Below are positions 44,383-56,710 of a stretch of DNA of 64,000 nt, piece after piece. This DNA is from Teratosphaeria epicoccoides (Eukaryota; Ascomycota; Dothideomycetes; Mycosphaerellales; Teratosphaeriaceae). Both the position numbers and the translations under genes were made by a program. Under the pieces are notes generated by a model. The model saw only the letters and a list, made by a program, of their open reading frames with translations. It was not told where the DNA came from and ran no database searches. The stretch is taken from assembly GCA_021401465.1 (NCBI GenBank), contig JADDMT010000013.1:409876-473875 (forward strand). The letters run 5' to 3'. Position 1 is the stretch's first letter; every line of letters begins with the position of its first letter.

Positions 44383-46121
44383 TCAACGCTCAACAAAGTT
44401 TGTCTTGCTCACGTCGGCGCTCCACATGGCAAATTTGCTCCTCTTTCGTATCTTGGCCCCGTATCTGACAAACACCACCGGCACGATACAAAACACCGTC
44501 GCGCACGCTGCCAGCAGAGTCCCGGCCCCGTGATACCCCAGCCCATTATAAGTCACAGGCGCAAGCAGTGGGAACGTCGCGCTGAGAATGCTGCGAACCA
44601 GATTCATGGCCCCGAACGCACTAGATGCATACGACTGGTATGTGTCTGTTATGTAGCCCCCAAGCACCATGTCAAACTCGTTCAGGGCCCAGCCTACAGG
44701 CACCAGACTCGCAGCGGCAGCTGGCCATGGGACATTCCAAGTAAGGTCGGATTCTGCAGACGGCGGAGCGGTCCACGCGAACCACCAAAGGCCCACAGCG
44801 AGGCTGGGAGCTGCCAAGACAAAGCCAAGGAGCTTGTCTTCTGGTTGAATGTCCTGAATGCAGCGGCTTCGCAACCGCATGTGATCGCAGACTCGGGTGA
44901 CGCAGCCTAGCAAGAACCCTGCAGCAAGGCAGAGCCACGGCATGACTTTCTCGGTCTGACTCAAGGGAGGATCATATGCCTGAAATATGGTGGGCATGAT
45001 TTCGGAGAAAAGGTAGACCAATGCAATTGCGACGCCCGCAAGAATGGCAACCGTGAATGTAATCCCTTCAGTAAAAAGCAGTTGCAGCGGTCGACCAATG
45101 CTGGTATGCACAAAGGTGCGGAAGTCCGGGATGTCATCCGGGCTGCTTGTGACGAGAACAACGCCATCCTCCCCAAAGTCCGCTCGCAGCCGTTTGACAA
45201 TGCTTCGAAGGATGGTTGACGGTCGCGACTCGCGCATGAACATCAGAAGCACAGTCGAGAGTCCACAACCTATGGCTGAGATGTAAAAGATCCACTCCCA
45301 TCCATAAGCGTCGATGATGGAGGGACTGGCAATCGGTCCAACCACCAATCCCATATTGCAAACCGTGGCCCCAATGAAGAAGACCCAGATCCGGGCGCGA
45401 ATGTCCCAGATATCCTCGAGGCTGCCGGAAATGACGACAGATGGGACGGCCGAGACGAAGCCCGTGAGGAAGCGCCCCAGAGCGATGCCTGCGGTAGTTG
45501 GCCAGGCGGCGACTAGGACGGAGAAGGCGCCGTAGGTGAGGGCGCTGGACGTATAGAGCCATTTGCGGCCGAACGATTCTGAATATGAAGGGAGCACGAC
45601 TCCGCCGATGCACTGGCCGACCAAATACCTGCCGGGTGATGATGAGTTGGGGTGTGACTTGTCGAGTTGGGCTGCGGGCGGTGCTTACAACGTCATGAAA
45701 AGGAGAATCTGCACCGAATGGCTGAGACCAAGCTGTCCGCTTGCGGCACGACCAGCGTTAGCCTGCACCGATGGTAAGCAACTTCCCGAAGCCTCTAAGG
45801 CTCTCGTTTGAATGGGTTCGTCTCACACTAGCAGTGCTGATTACTGTTCTATTGAGACGAGTCAGCAAGCCAAGCGGGATTGAAAGGCAGTGCAACCTCG
45901 GTCCGCCTAACTCACGTGAAGAACTCAATGAACATGATCATACCAGTATCGTAGATCTTTCTCACGAGACTCCAATTCCGTGGATGCTTCTTACTACCAG
46001 CCGCCCAGCTTACATGTCCACTCTCGTCGATGACAACCCCTCGACATGATAGAGCAGCGAGGAAGCCTGCCGTCGTCTCTGAAGCAGCGGGCAATTTCGT
46101 CTCTGTGTCGTGGATTTCCAT
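44383..46121 (-). CDS. MFS transporter, DHA1 type (drug/polyamine exporter-like)
   Basis: Four exons: 46121-45916, 45848-45827, 45762-45689 and 45628-44383. Introns are 67, 64 and 60 nt, all in phase, giving 515 residues. The 5' exons are needed to complete the fold: IYDTGMIMFIEFFTT..ISTAS, then LFMTLYLVGQ joined across the third intron, then GGVVLPSYSESFGRKWLY, the DHA1 motif-A region with SE.FGRK. About 12 hydrophobic segments follow. A cytosolic loop with basic and acidic residues (RLRADFGEDG) separates the halves, and the tail is GAKIRKRSKF. Fungal members export drugs, polyamines or toxins at the plasma membrane by proton antiport; the substrate is not predictable. The second intron's acceptor is the least certain. 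The start has A at -3 and G at +4. Confidence 0.88.
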
Positions 46122-47385
46122 GCTGGTTGACGGGAATGCCGCCCCGAAAAGTGGAAAAAGTCGTCTATTCAGTGAAAATTTGGAAAGATCCAAAGCAGTC
46201 TGGGCAAGAGCCACTGCCGCCCAGCCAATTGCCACATGACCCGTCTAGGATACAGCAAAATGTCCGCAAGACTATGCCCTCCATGCCGGTTGGTGTTTGT
46301 GATCAATACCGCCTATTACCGAGTCTGGTAACGCCATTCCGGGGGTTCCTCCACTATGCATTTGCAGATCATGCGGGTGAGACGATGGTCATGGACACAG
46401 GATCTGAGACCTTGTAGTCCATACACTATTTTGAGGCAAGAAGATGCACTCCAGTGAAGCTCAGCTGATCCTGTCAGCGTTAAGAGCTCAATGTTCTGAA
46501 TCAAGTATTTGGAGCCAAGATGCAGTTTGTTTGCGCATCCGTACGAAAAATTGGTCTTTTATTGCCCCTGGACCATTCTTTTCTGTCCTGATAGAGCATA
46601 TGCCACAGTGTGCAGGAAGATCTATTGGCCAGAAACCGATCAAAAATGCGATCTAGAGGATCCTCAAGGATGGCCTTGTTCCAACCGCATATGCAAACAG
46701 ACTGTCCGCCGTCAGAGACGTAATCCAGGCCCGCGTTGAGACATGCCCGTCCCGCGACTAGGCAAAGAGGAGGCCGAAAGACATCCTCAATACGTCTTGC
46801 AGCCTGCATGTGGGCTGCATCATGGTGAGGCACACCTATCTGCTAGAGCTCATTTGTTTGTTGGTGTCGAGCTCGAGGTCAAATTGTGAAGAACTGGTTA
46901 AAGTCGGTTCGAACGCAATTGTCTAGAATGGGAGCCGCCCAAATAGCACGCCCAGACAATCGTGCATTGCTCAGAGCTGCATTCGTCCATGCCTTGACCG
47001 GAAGGCCACCAATGGACGCTCGAAATTGAATTGACCTGAGCATACGCGAAGCTGCCGGTACTCAACGTTCGATTCGTACGGCCCCTGTGATCGACGCCGC
47101 CGCGGCCTCTTGGTCGTGCCTGCAACAACCATTGTCACGGCTCCTCTCAGTGATGGTCTCGCCCGGCGGCACTGAGGCATGGCCCACATTCCGAAGAGTT
47201 GCGAAGTTCCTCAGCTCGGCTATGCTGAGGATGAAATTTGGATGTAGAGCCCTTTCGGTTGGCGTGATCGCGCCGTAATCTCGGCGTCACGATTACAATG
47301 ACCGTTCGGTTGTTAGTGTGATAGCGTTGGCGCGATGAGCACAATTTGCGCATTTTTGCTTTAGTGCCTGTAACTAGTCTAGTAG
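46122..47385. other. Island edge, no supported gene
   Basis: GC-rich sequence continues to about 47,385 with only short overlapping frames. It includes the transporter's promoter. The change to RIP-type AT-rich sequence is abrupt. Confidence 0.55.
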
Positions 47386-48240
47386 GCATCAAATAGGCCT
47401 TCTGCGAGAAAATAGGCCTCTATGCCCTTCTCTTAGGACTATGTCTCATTAATACTATATAGCATTTATCTCTTTATTATACAATCTAGATATTTCTATT
47501 TAATAGTAGTAGAGCTATTCTACTATTTATTATTAATAATCTATATAGTCTTTTATAAGGTACTTAATATATTTATATCTTTATACTATAGACCTATTAG
47601 GCTAGCCTCTATAACTAATATCCTTAAAGTTAAGAAGAAAGGAGAGAAGTACTAGCCTTAGTTTAGAGGTATAGTTCATACTATTTATAGCTCTTATATC
47701 TATACCTTTATAGTAATATACAAGTAGGGACTATTATAAATATAAAGGTTATATATTAACAAAAATCCTTGTAGTTTTTAATTACTAGTAGTAATTTACT
47801 TTTATACATCCTAGCTAGGAAGGATCTACTCATTATAGCTAGGTCTTTAGTATATTAATAGTAACTATAAGGTAGTATTATAATAAAGAACAAGGCCTAT
47901 AGACTCGATTATAGGCTAAGTTTTTTATGTAGTTAATATATCTAGTATGTATAGTTAATATATCTAGCTAGAAGGGAGTATCTACTAGTAGCCCCTTCTT
48001 CTTCTTTCTCCCCTCTGTTAAACTTATTAAGTACTATATAAGCTTTAGTATATATCTTATTTACCTATGAAATTAAGTATTATTAACATCATAGATAGAT
48101 TACTAAGCATTAAATTTATCTTAGAGTCTAAAGAGAAATTCTAGTAAATAAAGAGGTAATACTAGAAATACATTATATTAGTAAGAAGATATGTTTCTAC
48201 TAATAACAGACTATAACTAAGCTAGTAGCTATATAAGCTA
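47386..48240. other. AT-rich, RIP-degraded sequence without recognisable coding
   Basis: The stretch is very rich in TA, CTA and TAG and no reading frame remains. It is likely old transposon debris. Two near-identical units (AGTTAATATATCTAG) lie at about 47,933-47,972. Confidence 0.6.
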
Positions 48241-48400
48241 CATTATATAAGTAATATAGATGTAAAGCTATATAATAATGAAAATATCTTGTAGTATAAT
48301 AGAGTAATCTAACCTTTTAATAGGTACAAGATAGCGCTACTTTCTGCTTATTATAGAGGTAATATAGGATGTACTTATATCTCCTACATCTTAAAAACCT
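48241..48400 (+). repeat. Fragment of the inverted-repeat outer end
   Basis: It matches 2020-2160 and the complement of 15,350-15,491 (TAATATAGATG.., GGTACAAGATAGCGCT, TTTCTGCTTATT). It is a third, short copy of that terminal segment. Confidence 0.75.
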
Positions 48401-48729
48401 AACCCCTAAGCAGTACGAAGTATAAAGAGTAGACTAAGTAGAGCTAAGTTAGCTAAGTAGGTGCTAGTAGTATACTAGTAGTATCTTACTAGCTCGGCCT
48501 ACTTGGCCCTACTCCTAGCTACTCGATTCACGGGCTCGTTAGCCTTCCTACTTATGCCTACGAGTAGGCATGCTTATTTAACAGCTTTCTACTCGATCGC
48601 TACTTACCTACACTTGTACGCTCCTCTGACATGTATGTCTACTTAGCCCTACTCCTAGCCATGCAATCTAGCGACAGGCATCACTACTAAGTGTTAGCAA
48701 TATACAGTAGTTAGAATGAAACTTGTCTT

Positions 48730-50143
48730 CAGACTACCCCCTTACATAGCTCATTTACCGTACTAGCTACTACGCTACTGTCTCTACACTATAGGCAGTC
48801 TCCGAAGCCTTCTATAGTTAATAGCTGTAGCTTGTAAGTCATCTACATCCTCCTATGCCTTTCCTTATACGCTTAGAGGCGCAGCTAGTCCGCAACCTAT
48901 TCGACGATCTTGTCTTCGACCTCTACGCTCTCTAACATTCCCTTATACTTCTTGACTACTAGAAACTAAAGTCGAGGCAGCTAAGCAGCTATAATAGTCA
49001 TGTAGAGTACGAACTGCTTAGAGTACATGAAACTATAGAGGTCCGCATTAATGTCATCTAAATTCCGGTAAATACATACATACCTGCCTACTATGTTAGT
49101 AGTAGCTAACTAGCTACTACGACTAAAATATGCTACTGTCGAATCACATCTACCTGCTATTGCCATATCAAATTAGCAGGGACTGCAGCTCTTACTAGCA
49201 TGCTAGTCTCATAGGAGCTAAGAAACAAGTAAACTATAAGTAATACTATCTCCGCTAGCTCGCCAGACTTCAGGAAACATAGCTAGACCCCTGTTTAGAA
49301 CACTACTATGTCTCTACGCCTGCCTGCTCGCTAGCCTACTATAGCCTTAGAAACATGTGTCGAGATGCACATATGTACTTGTTAGCGCATCTCGTTCCTC
49401 TGCACGTAGTACTAGACAATAAACAGCTTGTTTATTGTGCTATTCAAAGTAGCTAAGTTGTTGCGGGCTCCTATGACGACGTCGCTAAACTCGCCCTGTA
49501 GACACTATCTAAACTGTAGAGAGAACTCGTTATACAATGGCTCTATGTCGTATGTATTCTACAGGCCTTAGTAGAATGCCTAGGTGTACTAGTCTTCTGT
49601 CTTGTACTCGACATTAACCTTCTTTTAGCCTGACTAATTAGCGTCTTCTGTCTTCATCACAATGAAGACAACCTCCCTATTTCTTTTGCTCCTAAACACA
49701 TGGACCCCCCTAAAACTCATCTAAGGGGCGTTAGGGGTCCTATTGTAACTAACGACAATTAGCCTGCTGAAGAAAAGCTCATGTGCACCTAGCGGTCTAG
49801 TAAGTAGTACTCCGAACACCTTGTTTATGATTAGGGGCAGTATACTATTAGCCCGCTCCCTTGTCGCGTAACTCGCTATGTCCTCCCCTTCAAAGATCTT
49901 CTTAAACAGCAGGATTTTGACGCGTCTAGTAAACATGAAGTTAGTAACTAGTTGTTATATCTTAGGGTTAACTGCATACTTATTCCTATTCTAGGTTAGC
50001 TACCTAGTGTAGCTGTCCTTGTAGTTGTCATGCTAGTTAATTATCTAGCAATTCTTGCTGTAGTAGGCTACTGCCTGACATGGGCACATCTTGAGCGGGC
50101 TGTTAATGCCACAATTAGCGCATTAAGTAACTATGCTAGCCAT
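48730..50143 (-). pseudogene. MYND zinc-finger protein gene, RIP-degraded
   Basis: From ATG 50143 the minus strand reads MASIVT, then a MYND-type finger: CANCG, LKMCPCQAVAYYSKNC, and a final NYKDSY where the His/Cys ligands appear changed to Asn/Tyr by transitions. The frame then continues for about 400 codons with TAG/TAA at Gln/Trp sites. It includes a 71-codon clear stretch at 49936-49721 (FTRRVKILLFKKIF, NSILPLIINKVFGVLL) and a helical C-terminus (YKGMLESVEVEDKIVEQV). MYND fingers bind proline-rich partners. Its presence among repeats with RIP means that it was multicopy. It is not a retrotransposon protein. Confidence 0.55.
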
Positions 50144-50992
50144 TGTCTCGAATAGTAAGATAGAGGGTTAATTAATGTTACTACTACTTATGTGTATTAG
50201 GCAAGTCTTCGAAGTTAGTTAATGTAATTAGTAAAGAGTTAAAGTAGAAGAGTAGTAGTAGATATAGACATCTCTTACTACTAAGTACACGTGCTACTAC
50301 CTAGCTAGCGTACATAAGGCCCTCGTAACTACCGTCTAGATTAGTTAGCTGCTACGTGCTACTATATGCTACATGTAGGTAGTTATTACTCTTAACAAAG
50401 AAGCAGCAAACATGGCAACATCTATCCTATGTAGCTATGTCTGCTAAGTGCACATGCTACTATTAAGCTAGCGTTAGTGTAACTATGTCGCGGTTACTAC
50501 TGTTCCTAATACCTCTGTATAGTAGTAGATAAGGTCTGTAGGTCGCAACTACGAGGATTATTTTTTACTGCCTTTTAAGGCAGAATCGCCTGATATCGTG
50601 CCTTCTTCATTTAGTTATGTGCCTAGGTAGCAGTGTATGATATTTAACCGAATCTGTGACAGCGTTACGTGCCTTCTGTTTCTAGCCATTTTTTAGGTAG
50701 TAGCGTCATGTTCCTTCCATTTCTGGTCATTTTTCAGGCAGAAGCTAATAATGTGACAATGTAACGTATGCGGTTAGCGACTATGTAGAGCACATGACCT
50801 ATAGCTACTAAAATACAAAAGAAGCTTAGTACTCTAAACTTCTTTCCTTTAAACAACTACCTTATCTAGTACTTAGCTTCTTCTTTAGCATCTATACAGA
50901 TACTAGCATACTAACAACACTATAGCATGTAAGCATTATATGCTTGTATGACGAGACTATAAACTAACGCACTAGTAGAATCCAAACCTACT
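50144..50992. other. Divergent spacer between two RIP-degraded genes
   Basis: No coding frame. The two neighbouring start codons face away from each other (50143 minus, 50993 plus), so this was a shared promoter region. A pair of similar segments (TTCTGTTTCTAGCCATTTTT and CTTCCATTTCTGGTCATTTT) lies near 50,670-50,735. Confidence 0.45.
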
Positions 50993-52690
50993 ATGTCGAC
51001 GAATCCGACCCTAGACCTAGAGCTAGCGATTAGTATAGGTTCTAAGCATGCCGAGTTCGCGGCTAACTACGTCCGCGATACCATCTAGGCATTAGAAGCC
51101 GCTGTCGCGCTACAGAAGGCATATCCGGACTTCGATGCCTACAAGGATCTCGTTAACTATGCCCCTTAGGTAGAGCATCAAGCTAGGCACAAGGTACTTG
51201 ACGTTGTATGCGGCAGTAGCCTGATTAGGCTCCTAGCGAGTACAAAGCTAGCTACGCTAGATAGTATATACTTCCTAGACTTCTATGCTAAGATGCTAGA
51301 TAAGAGCTAGTAGTATATGTTGTAGCTAGGCCTTAGAGGTAATACTGTTACTAACTAATCTTTAGTACTATGCGGGACTACTAGGGAAGCGTAGACTCGT
51401 AGCGCTTCATCTAGGCGAGGCTCGGTCGTACCCCTATAGCTAGCATCAAGCAGGCTGCTAGATGCCCTAACGGCTTTTAGATAGTATTTGCAAAGGGCGT
51501 GCTAGAGATGTTCGAGCTACGGGTCTATTCGGGGCTAATCTGCTAGCTACGCAAGCTAGTTAGTAATAACGGCTAGCTGATCTTAGATTAGAAGGAGCCT
51601 GCTCCTAGCTAGCAGCTACTCTTGCACTAACTAAGCGAGGCTACTTCTATGGCCTATTAAGAGTATACTATAAGAGACTAGGCCTTGTTACTATCGCGCA
51701 TTCAGAATGTTTAGCACCCTGCCCTACTAAGTCCTAGCTTTAACTGTCTAATCACGTAGTACACTATAATTACTAGCTAGGACGAATTAGCGAGGGCGCG
51801 GAGATCTATGCTTGCTTTCTTCGCTAAGCCTAGTGTAGTAAGTAAGGTGTCCCTCTACGCAGACTTTCTGACCTACTACCTAATAGATTAGTTAACTACT
51901 CTCTACGGCTTATTTGTCGAGCGAGCAAGAACCCGTGTTAGCCATCTAACCGCGGCGTTAGAGGTTAAAGTCAACATAGCGCGGCGTGAATAGCTTAATA
52001 GCAAGATTAGTAGTACTACTCCTAGGCAGAGAGGTTTCTAGGTCGAGCTCTTATACACTCTCCTCATTAAGCCTATAGTTACGATATCTCTTAATCAAGT
52101 CAAACGGGAATTGTCGCGCACAGAGAGACGTACGCTAGAACGATAGGTAGCGAAGGCTCTATAGAAAGGGTAGTAAATATGCGAGGTAGATAAGCTAGCT
52201 AGCTGCCTAGACGCTAGCTAGTAGAGAGATGTACATGCGATAAGAGACTTTCGGCTAGTAGCACTAACTGCTAATCCTGCGGCATAACTAATAAGTAGTT
52301 ATGCACGTAGGTAGAAGACCTGCTTCTAGCTGTAGCAGGCGGTAATTCATGACTTTCTTAAGAACTTACTAAGCATCTACCTCTTAGCGACATGCCTACT
52401 GTCGAAAAGAAGCTCGCAGCCGTCATTGCTAAACACGAGTTTCCCTTTCTTAAGGTTAGTAGCCGCGATTCTGACTAATCATACATACATATGCTAACTA
52501 GTTGTGTTTCTAGCTCCTAGCTAAGCTTCGTAACAAGATCTACGAAGGAGTCATCATGTTGCCTACCCTGATTAGCATCATGTTTAACTACAGCACAGGT
52601 TAGCTAAGTGGCTAAGTCGTCAAGTCTACTAGCGCTAGCTAGAAGAACTACGTGCTAGGAGCCCTCCTTGCGGCGTGCTACCTTCATTGA
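50993..52690 (+). pseudogene. Methyltransferase-like gene with intron, RIP-degraded
   Basis: The start gives MSTNPTLDLELAIS. A class I SAM-methyltransferase-like core follows: HKVLDVVCGSSLIRLLAS (motif I with Gly positions changed), IYFLDFYAKMLDKS (motif II region), then IVFAKGVLEMFE and QLRKLVSNNG.LILD (post-II/III region) in a shifted frame near 51,480-51,570. The C-terminal part is helical (LSRTERRTLERQVAKAL). A clear intron at 52455-52513 (GTTAGT..GCTAAC..TAG) is followed by LLAKLRNKIYEGVIMLPTL. An intron shows that this is not a retro-gene of an LTR element. Stops are RIP-type. The methyltransferase call rests on pattern resemblance only. Confidence 0.45.
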
Positions 52691-52729
52691 GCTTACTAGT
52701 ATAGCATTCGTTGCATATGTCATGATCGT

Positions 52730-54009
52730 TTACGTTTGTTTCTCCTCGATTAGTCCTAATTAGAGCTACTAGCGACGCCACGCTTAAGCGATAGCGGCCC
52801 TTCCTTGCTAGTAGCTGTAATATCGCGCTCCTTAGCTATATTCAGGCAATGTAGCTTATGTTTAGTTGCTACCCTAGACTCTTATTCCTCCTAGTCCGCA
52901 TTGTATATGAAGTTGTAGGTCTCAAAGTTAGCAGTGTTGTTAATGTACATGTCACATTAGCTAGAGGTATCATATTCGTCTGTTAGCATAACATGGATAC
53001 TATAGTAGACGCTAGTAAGCCCGTAGATGTAGCGACCTTGCAGAGTACCTTCCTATAGGCTAGAACGCATCGCTGTGATTACTGTCATGCTATGAACATC
53101 GTCTGCTCTTCTAGCCGGATCTTTCGGCTAGAACAGGTCTACGAACACACCTGTATAGGTCGGACGTTTATTGTGTGCTAGTATTATGTAGTTGTAGCTG
53201 TCTACTATGACGCGCGATTTCTTGTCTTAGAAGGTTACGACATATAACAGGCGAGTAGGCAGCTAGCCCTCGAAGGCGACGACTAGGTCGAGTTGTCTAT
53301 TAACGCTAGTAGTCTCGTCTGCAACTAGCGGCACTTCGTACTCCTAGACCTAGAGCTAGTTGTTACGGCGATTGTCCTAGACTCCTTGCTAGTTCGGGGT
53401 ACATCTAACGACGTCTAGCTTAGTTACAGATAGATCGTCAGGATCCTTATGATGCATCTTCTAGCACTATACACTAGCATAGAAAGATACATCTAAATCG
53501 TCGACCTAATCTAGTCTTCCCTCGATCCTGTTAGGATTAAGACGCATTATATTCGACGTCGATGTTGTATTAGACGATGCCTAGTACTCTCTGACAAACA
53601 CTATAGTAGCATAACAGAAGTAAGGCCCTACCTCTAGCCCCATGTATGCTACTACATTACTAACTGTCCTCTATATGTCTCTACCTAGTAACGATTAGCT
53701 AGATCTTAGCCTTTGCTAGCTAAGGAAGGCTTCGACATCCTTCTGCTCTGTCGGTTAAGGCACTTCGCGCTCCTAAGCCTCTCGACATTCGGCCTTAGTC
53801 TGCTGCTAGAACGTTAGGCTAGTATCAAAGAATGTAAGCATAGTAATCTTTTGCTAGAAGTGCTCCATAATTTAGTCCTCCTATCTGTTCTTCTTGTTAG
53901 TCAATTTGAATAGCTTCTTGACGTATTCGATATGCTTGTGTTCGAAGTAGCTAGTGTCGAGGTCTAGCGCGTTACTAAAGAGCCGTATTATGTCTACGTA
54001 GTATGTAAG
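52730..54009 (-). pseudogene. Unknown protein gene, RIP-degraded and truncated
   Basis: The minus strand reads coherently from 54009 to about 52,740 through RIP-type stops (YFEHKHIEYVKKLFKLTNKK; TVSNVVAYMGLEVGPYFC; DKKSRVIVDSYNYIILAHN). Its N-terminus is cut off by the family-1 LTR that starts at 54010. Convergent with the methyltransferase-like gene. No family recognised. Confidence 0.45.
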
Positions 54010-54486
54010 TGTCATGAGTGTCAGGAGTACTATAAGTCATAGGACTATAAGGGTCCTAAGTGCTATGAGTCATAGTATAGTCATAGGAGTACTATGAGTT
54101 ATAAGCATAGTCATAGGAGAAAGGATCTGTCACGTAAGGACAGATCCCTAGATCTATAGGGTTAGTCTACAGATCTATAGGCCTATAGGGGAGAAGGGAT
54201 CTGTTATAGGATAACAGACTCTCGGATCTATAGGGTTAGTCTACAGATCTACAGACATAGATCTGTTAGGTCTGTTAACAGATCTAACAGAGCTACTCTG
54301 TCTCTCTAGTATATAGGGATAGCTTTAGGACAGGCAGTTAGGAGCCTCGTGCTTAATCTGAATTTAATCCTCTCTTGCTTAGAGGAGAGTTAGTTACAAG
54401 GTTAACTACTATTGTCGATATTCTTTATAGCTCTGCGAGTCTAATACCTAGTTACCTTCCTGCTATTAGCACCTACCCTTATAACA
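54010..54486 (+). repeat. 5' LTR of family 1 copy b
   Basis: 477 bp, TGTCATGAG..ATAACA (the end is a RIP change of ATGACA). TGAGTCA at 54066-54072 and TATATAG at 54310-54316 match the LTRs of the other copies. Confidence 0.88.
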
Positions 54487-54547
54487 TTTTAAGCACTACT
54501 TCTAAGGAAGCATTAGGGGACTTGTCGAGCGCTTGACATACGCCTAT

Positions 54548-56147
54548 ATTAAGTAGTTCTTTAACTATTAGTTTAACTTCTAGCGATAGTCAACTGACAC
54601 CACGAGAACAAGTTGCCGCTATACCTCAAATTACGTAGTAGCTCGAATCTATTCACCTTAGCGAGATGGCTCTAGCATCTGTCGCAGGTTTAACTACTAG
54701 GAATAGACATGGCAACAATGGCTTCAAGATAGGAAGCCTGACAGAGTTTATAGGACAACGATCTCAAGTCGAGATGTTTATCCTATAATGCTAGTTAGCA
54801 TTTAACATGGATATAGAACGGTTTACGACATATCATAAGCGAATGATATACATCGTCTCTTACCTGAAGGGACTAGCGTTCGAGTTTATCTAGCCTCATC
54901 TAACAGATTATCTAGATCATGTTAGTACTGTCGAAGCTAGGAAGACGACAATTAGGGAGATTCTTAAGTTAGACAAGTCTTTGTTTAAGGCATTACGCAA
55001 AGCGTTTAGGCTTAGTAATAAGCAACAAGAGGCCGAGAGAGCTCTCCTAGGAATCTAGCAGAAGGGTTCTGCTATTAAGTACTATGTAGACTTTTAGACC
55101 CTCTCTGCTCGAGTCGACTAGAATGATAATGCTTTAGCCGCTTAGTTCTACTAGGGACTAAAGGAGACGGTTAAAGACGAAATTGCCCGAGGAGATCGGC
55201 TAACGACATTCAAGGAAATGAGTAATCTCGCGATTAGAATCGATAATCGCATCTAGGAACAACAGCAAGAACGACAACATGGAAATCGCAAGCTAGCACA
55301 GGCTAACTATAAGGTCTAACGATTAGCACTAAAATGGCGAAGCGATTACTATAGTCTCTAACCCATGGAGTTAGATGCAACTAAGGGGCGTCCGAGGAAT
55401 AGACCCTAAGGAAAGCCGCGAAAGGGCTCTCCTCCCTAGAATGGTCTGAAGAAGCCATTCGACAAGAGTAATCTCGAGTGCTACTACTGTAGAAAGAAAG
55501 GACACTTTGCCTGTAAGTGTTTTGCTAAGAAGCAACGACAGGAACTACCTAGGATAGAGCAGGCTCGCGCGACAACGACAGCACCTAAGCAAAAGGCCGC
55601 CTCTACTCGAGAACTAGACTATGCCGCATTTGCTTAGACTATGTGCTATGACGACGATTGTCGAATTCACAAGAGTAATAAAGATAGTTCCGGATAGTAC
55701 CCTAGCTAAAACAAGGCATAGTCGATCTGTGCGCTAAGGGGTGCACCTTCTAGTACGACAGTCCTAAGGTAACAGGAGCTAGAAGAAGAAGAAGAAGGTT
55801 TAGACGACAACTACGAGCTTGTCGAAGCCGTCATTCCTGATTCCGAGGAAGACGAGAGCATAGAGCGATAGGCTATGCCGCTACATGACATTAGACTCGA
55901 CATTATCCGAATCATACAGAACTAGTAGGCTTAGGCTTGCCTATAGATTAATAGAGTATAACACGTCGACTAGCTTTAGTATAACGAACTAGCCGACTAT
56001 ATGCGACGACACCTAAGGAGACTACTAGTTGTAGCTTAACCTCACGCGCATTAGAAAGTTGTCTAAGAAATTGTACTGTTTAGGGTAGAGTTCACGCCCT
56101 AGGGAGGCTACCTAACCCACAAAGGTATTTAGATTCTATGAGCGCTA
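54548..56147 (+). pseudogene. gag of family 1 copy b, with intact zinc knuckle
   Basis: The start codon has decayed to ATA (near 54,548; ATG in copies a, c and d). Recognisable pieces are REQVAAIPQIT, MALASVAGLTT (54,665), ERFTTYHKRMIYIVSYLKG and RALLGI. The CCHC zinc knuckle CYYCRKKGHFACKC (about 55,480-55,525) keeps all four ligands, unlike copy a. An acidic run (EEEEE) occurs near 55,790. Many RIP-type stops. Confidence 0.8.
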
Positions 56148-56631
56148 TGTCATAAGGGTAGGTGCCGATAGCAGGAAGGTGACTAGGTATTAGACTCGCA
56201 GAGCTGTGAAGAATATCGACAATAGCAGTTAACCTTGTAACTGACTATCCCCTAGGGAAAGGGAATTAAGAATTAAGCACGAAGCTCCTAACTACCTGTC
56301 CTAAAGCTAGCCCTATATACTAGAGAGACAGAGCAGCTCTGTTAGATCTGTCGACAGACCTAACAGATCTATGTCTGTAGATCTGTAGACTAACCCCATA
56401 GATCTAAGGGTCTATTATCCCGTGACAGATCCCTTCTTCCTTGTAGGCCCATAGATCTGTAGACTAACCCTATAGATCTAGGGATCTGTCCTTACGTGAC
56501 AGATCCTTTCTCCTATGACTATGCCTATGACTTATAGTACTCCTATGATAGTACTATGACTTATAGCACTTAGGACCCTCACGATCCTGTATCCTATAGT
56601 ACTCCGGACAGTACTCCTAACACCTATGACA
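56148..56631 (-). repeat. 3' LTR of family 1 copy c
   Basis: 484 bp with inverted ends TGTCATA and TATGACA. The TGACTCA site of other copies reads TGACTTA here, a RIP-type change. Confidence 0.9.
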
Positions 56632-56644
56632 CTATCCCCCTCTT
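56632..56644 (-). other. Polypurine tract of family 1 copy c
   Basis: AAGAGGGGGATAG on the minus strand directly before the 3' LTR. Confidence 0.7.
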
Positions 56645-56710
56645 AGCCTAGCTCGTCCCTAAGCTACCTTATTAGTGCAGGGTTTCTCTTGTTCTTTCTT
56701 TTACGCTATA

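Larger units (their letters stand above)
54010..56147 (+). mobile_element. Family 1 copy b (plus strand), 5' part only
   Basis: 5' LTR (54010-54486) followed by gag on the plus strand. It is broken at 56147 by insertion of copy c; the same internal sequence can be followed further in copy c itself. The rest of this copy is not seen in the window. Confidence 0.9.

Noticed and set aside
48730..54009. Starship-type giant element
   Set aside because: No DUF3435 tyrosine recombinase pattern could be found on either strand, and no borders are visible. Only the unusual cargo-like gene mix suggested it.
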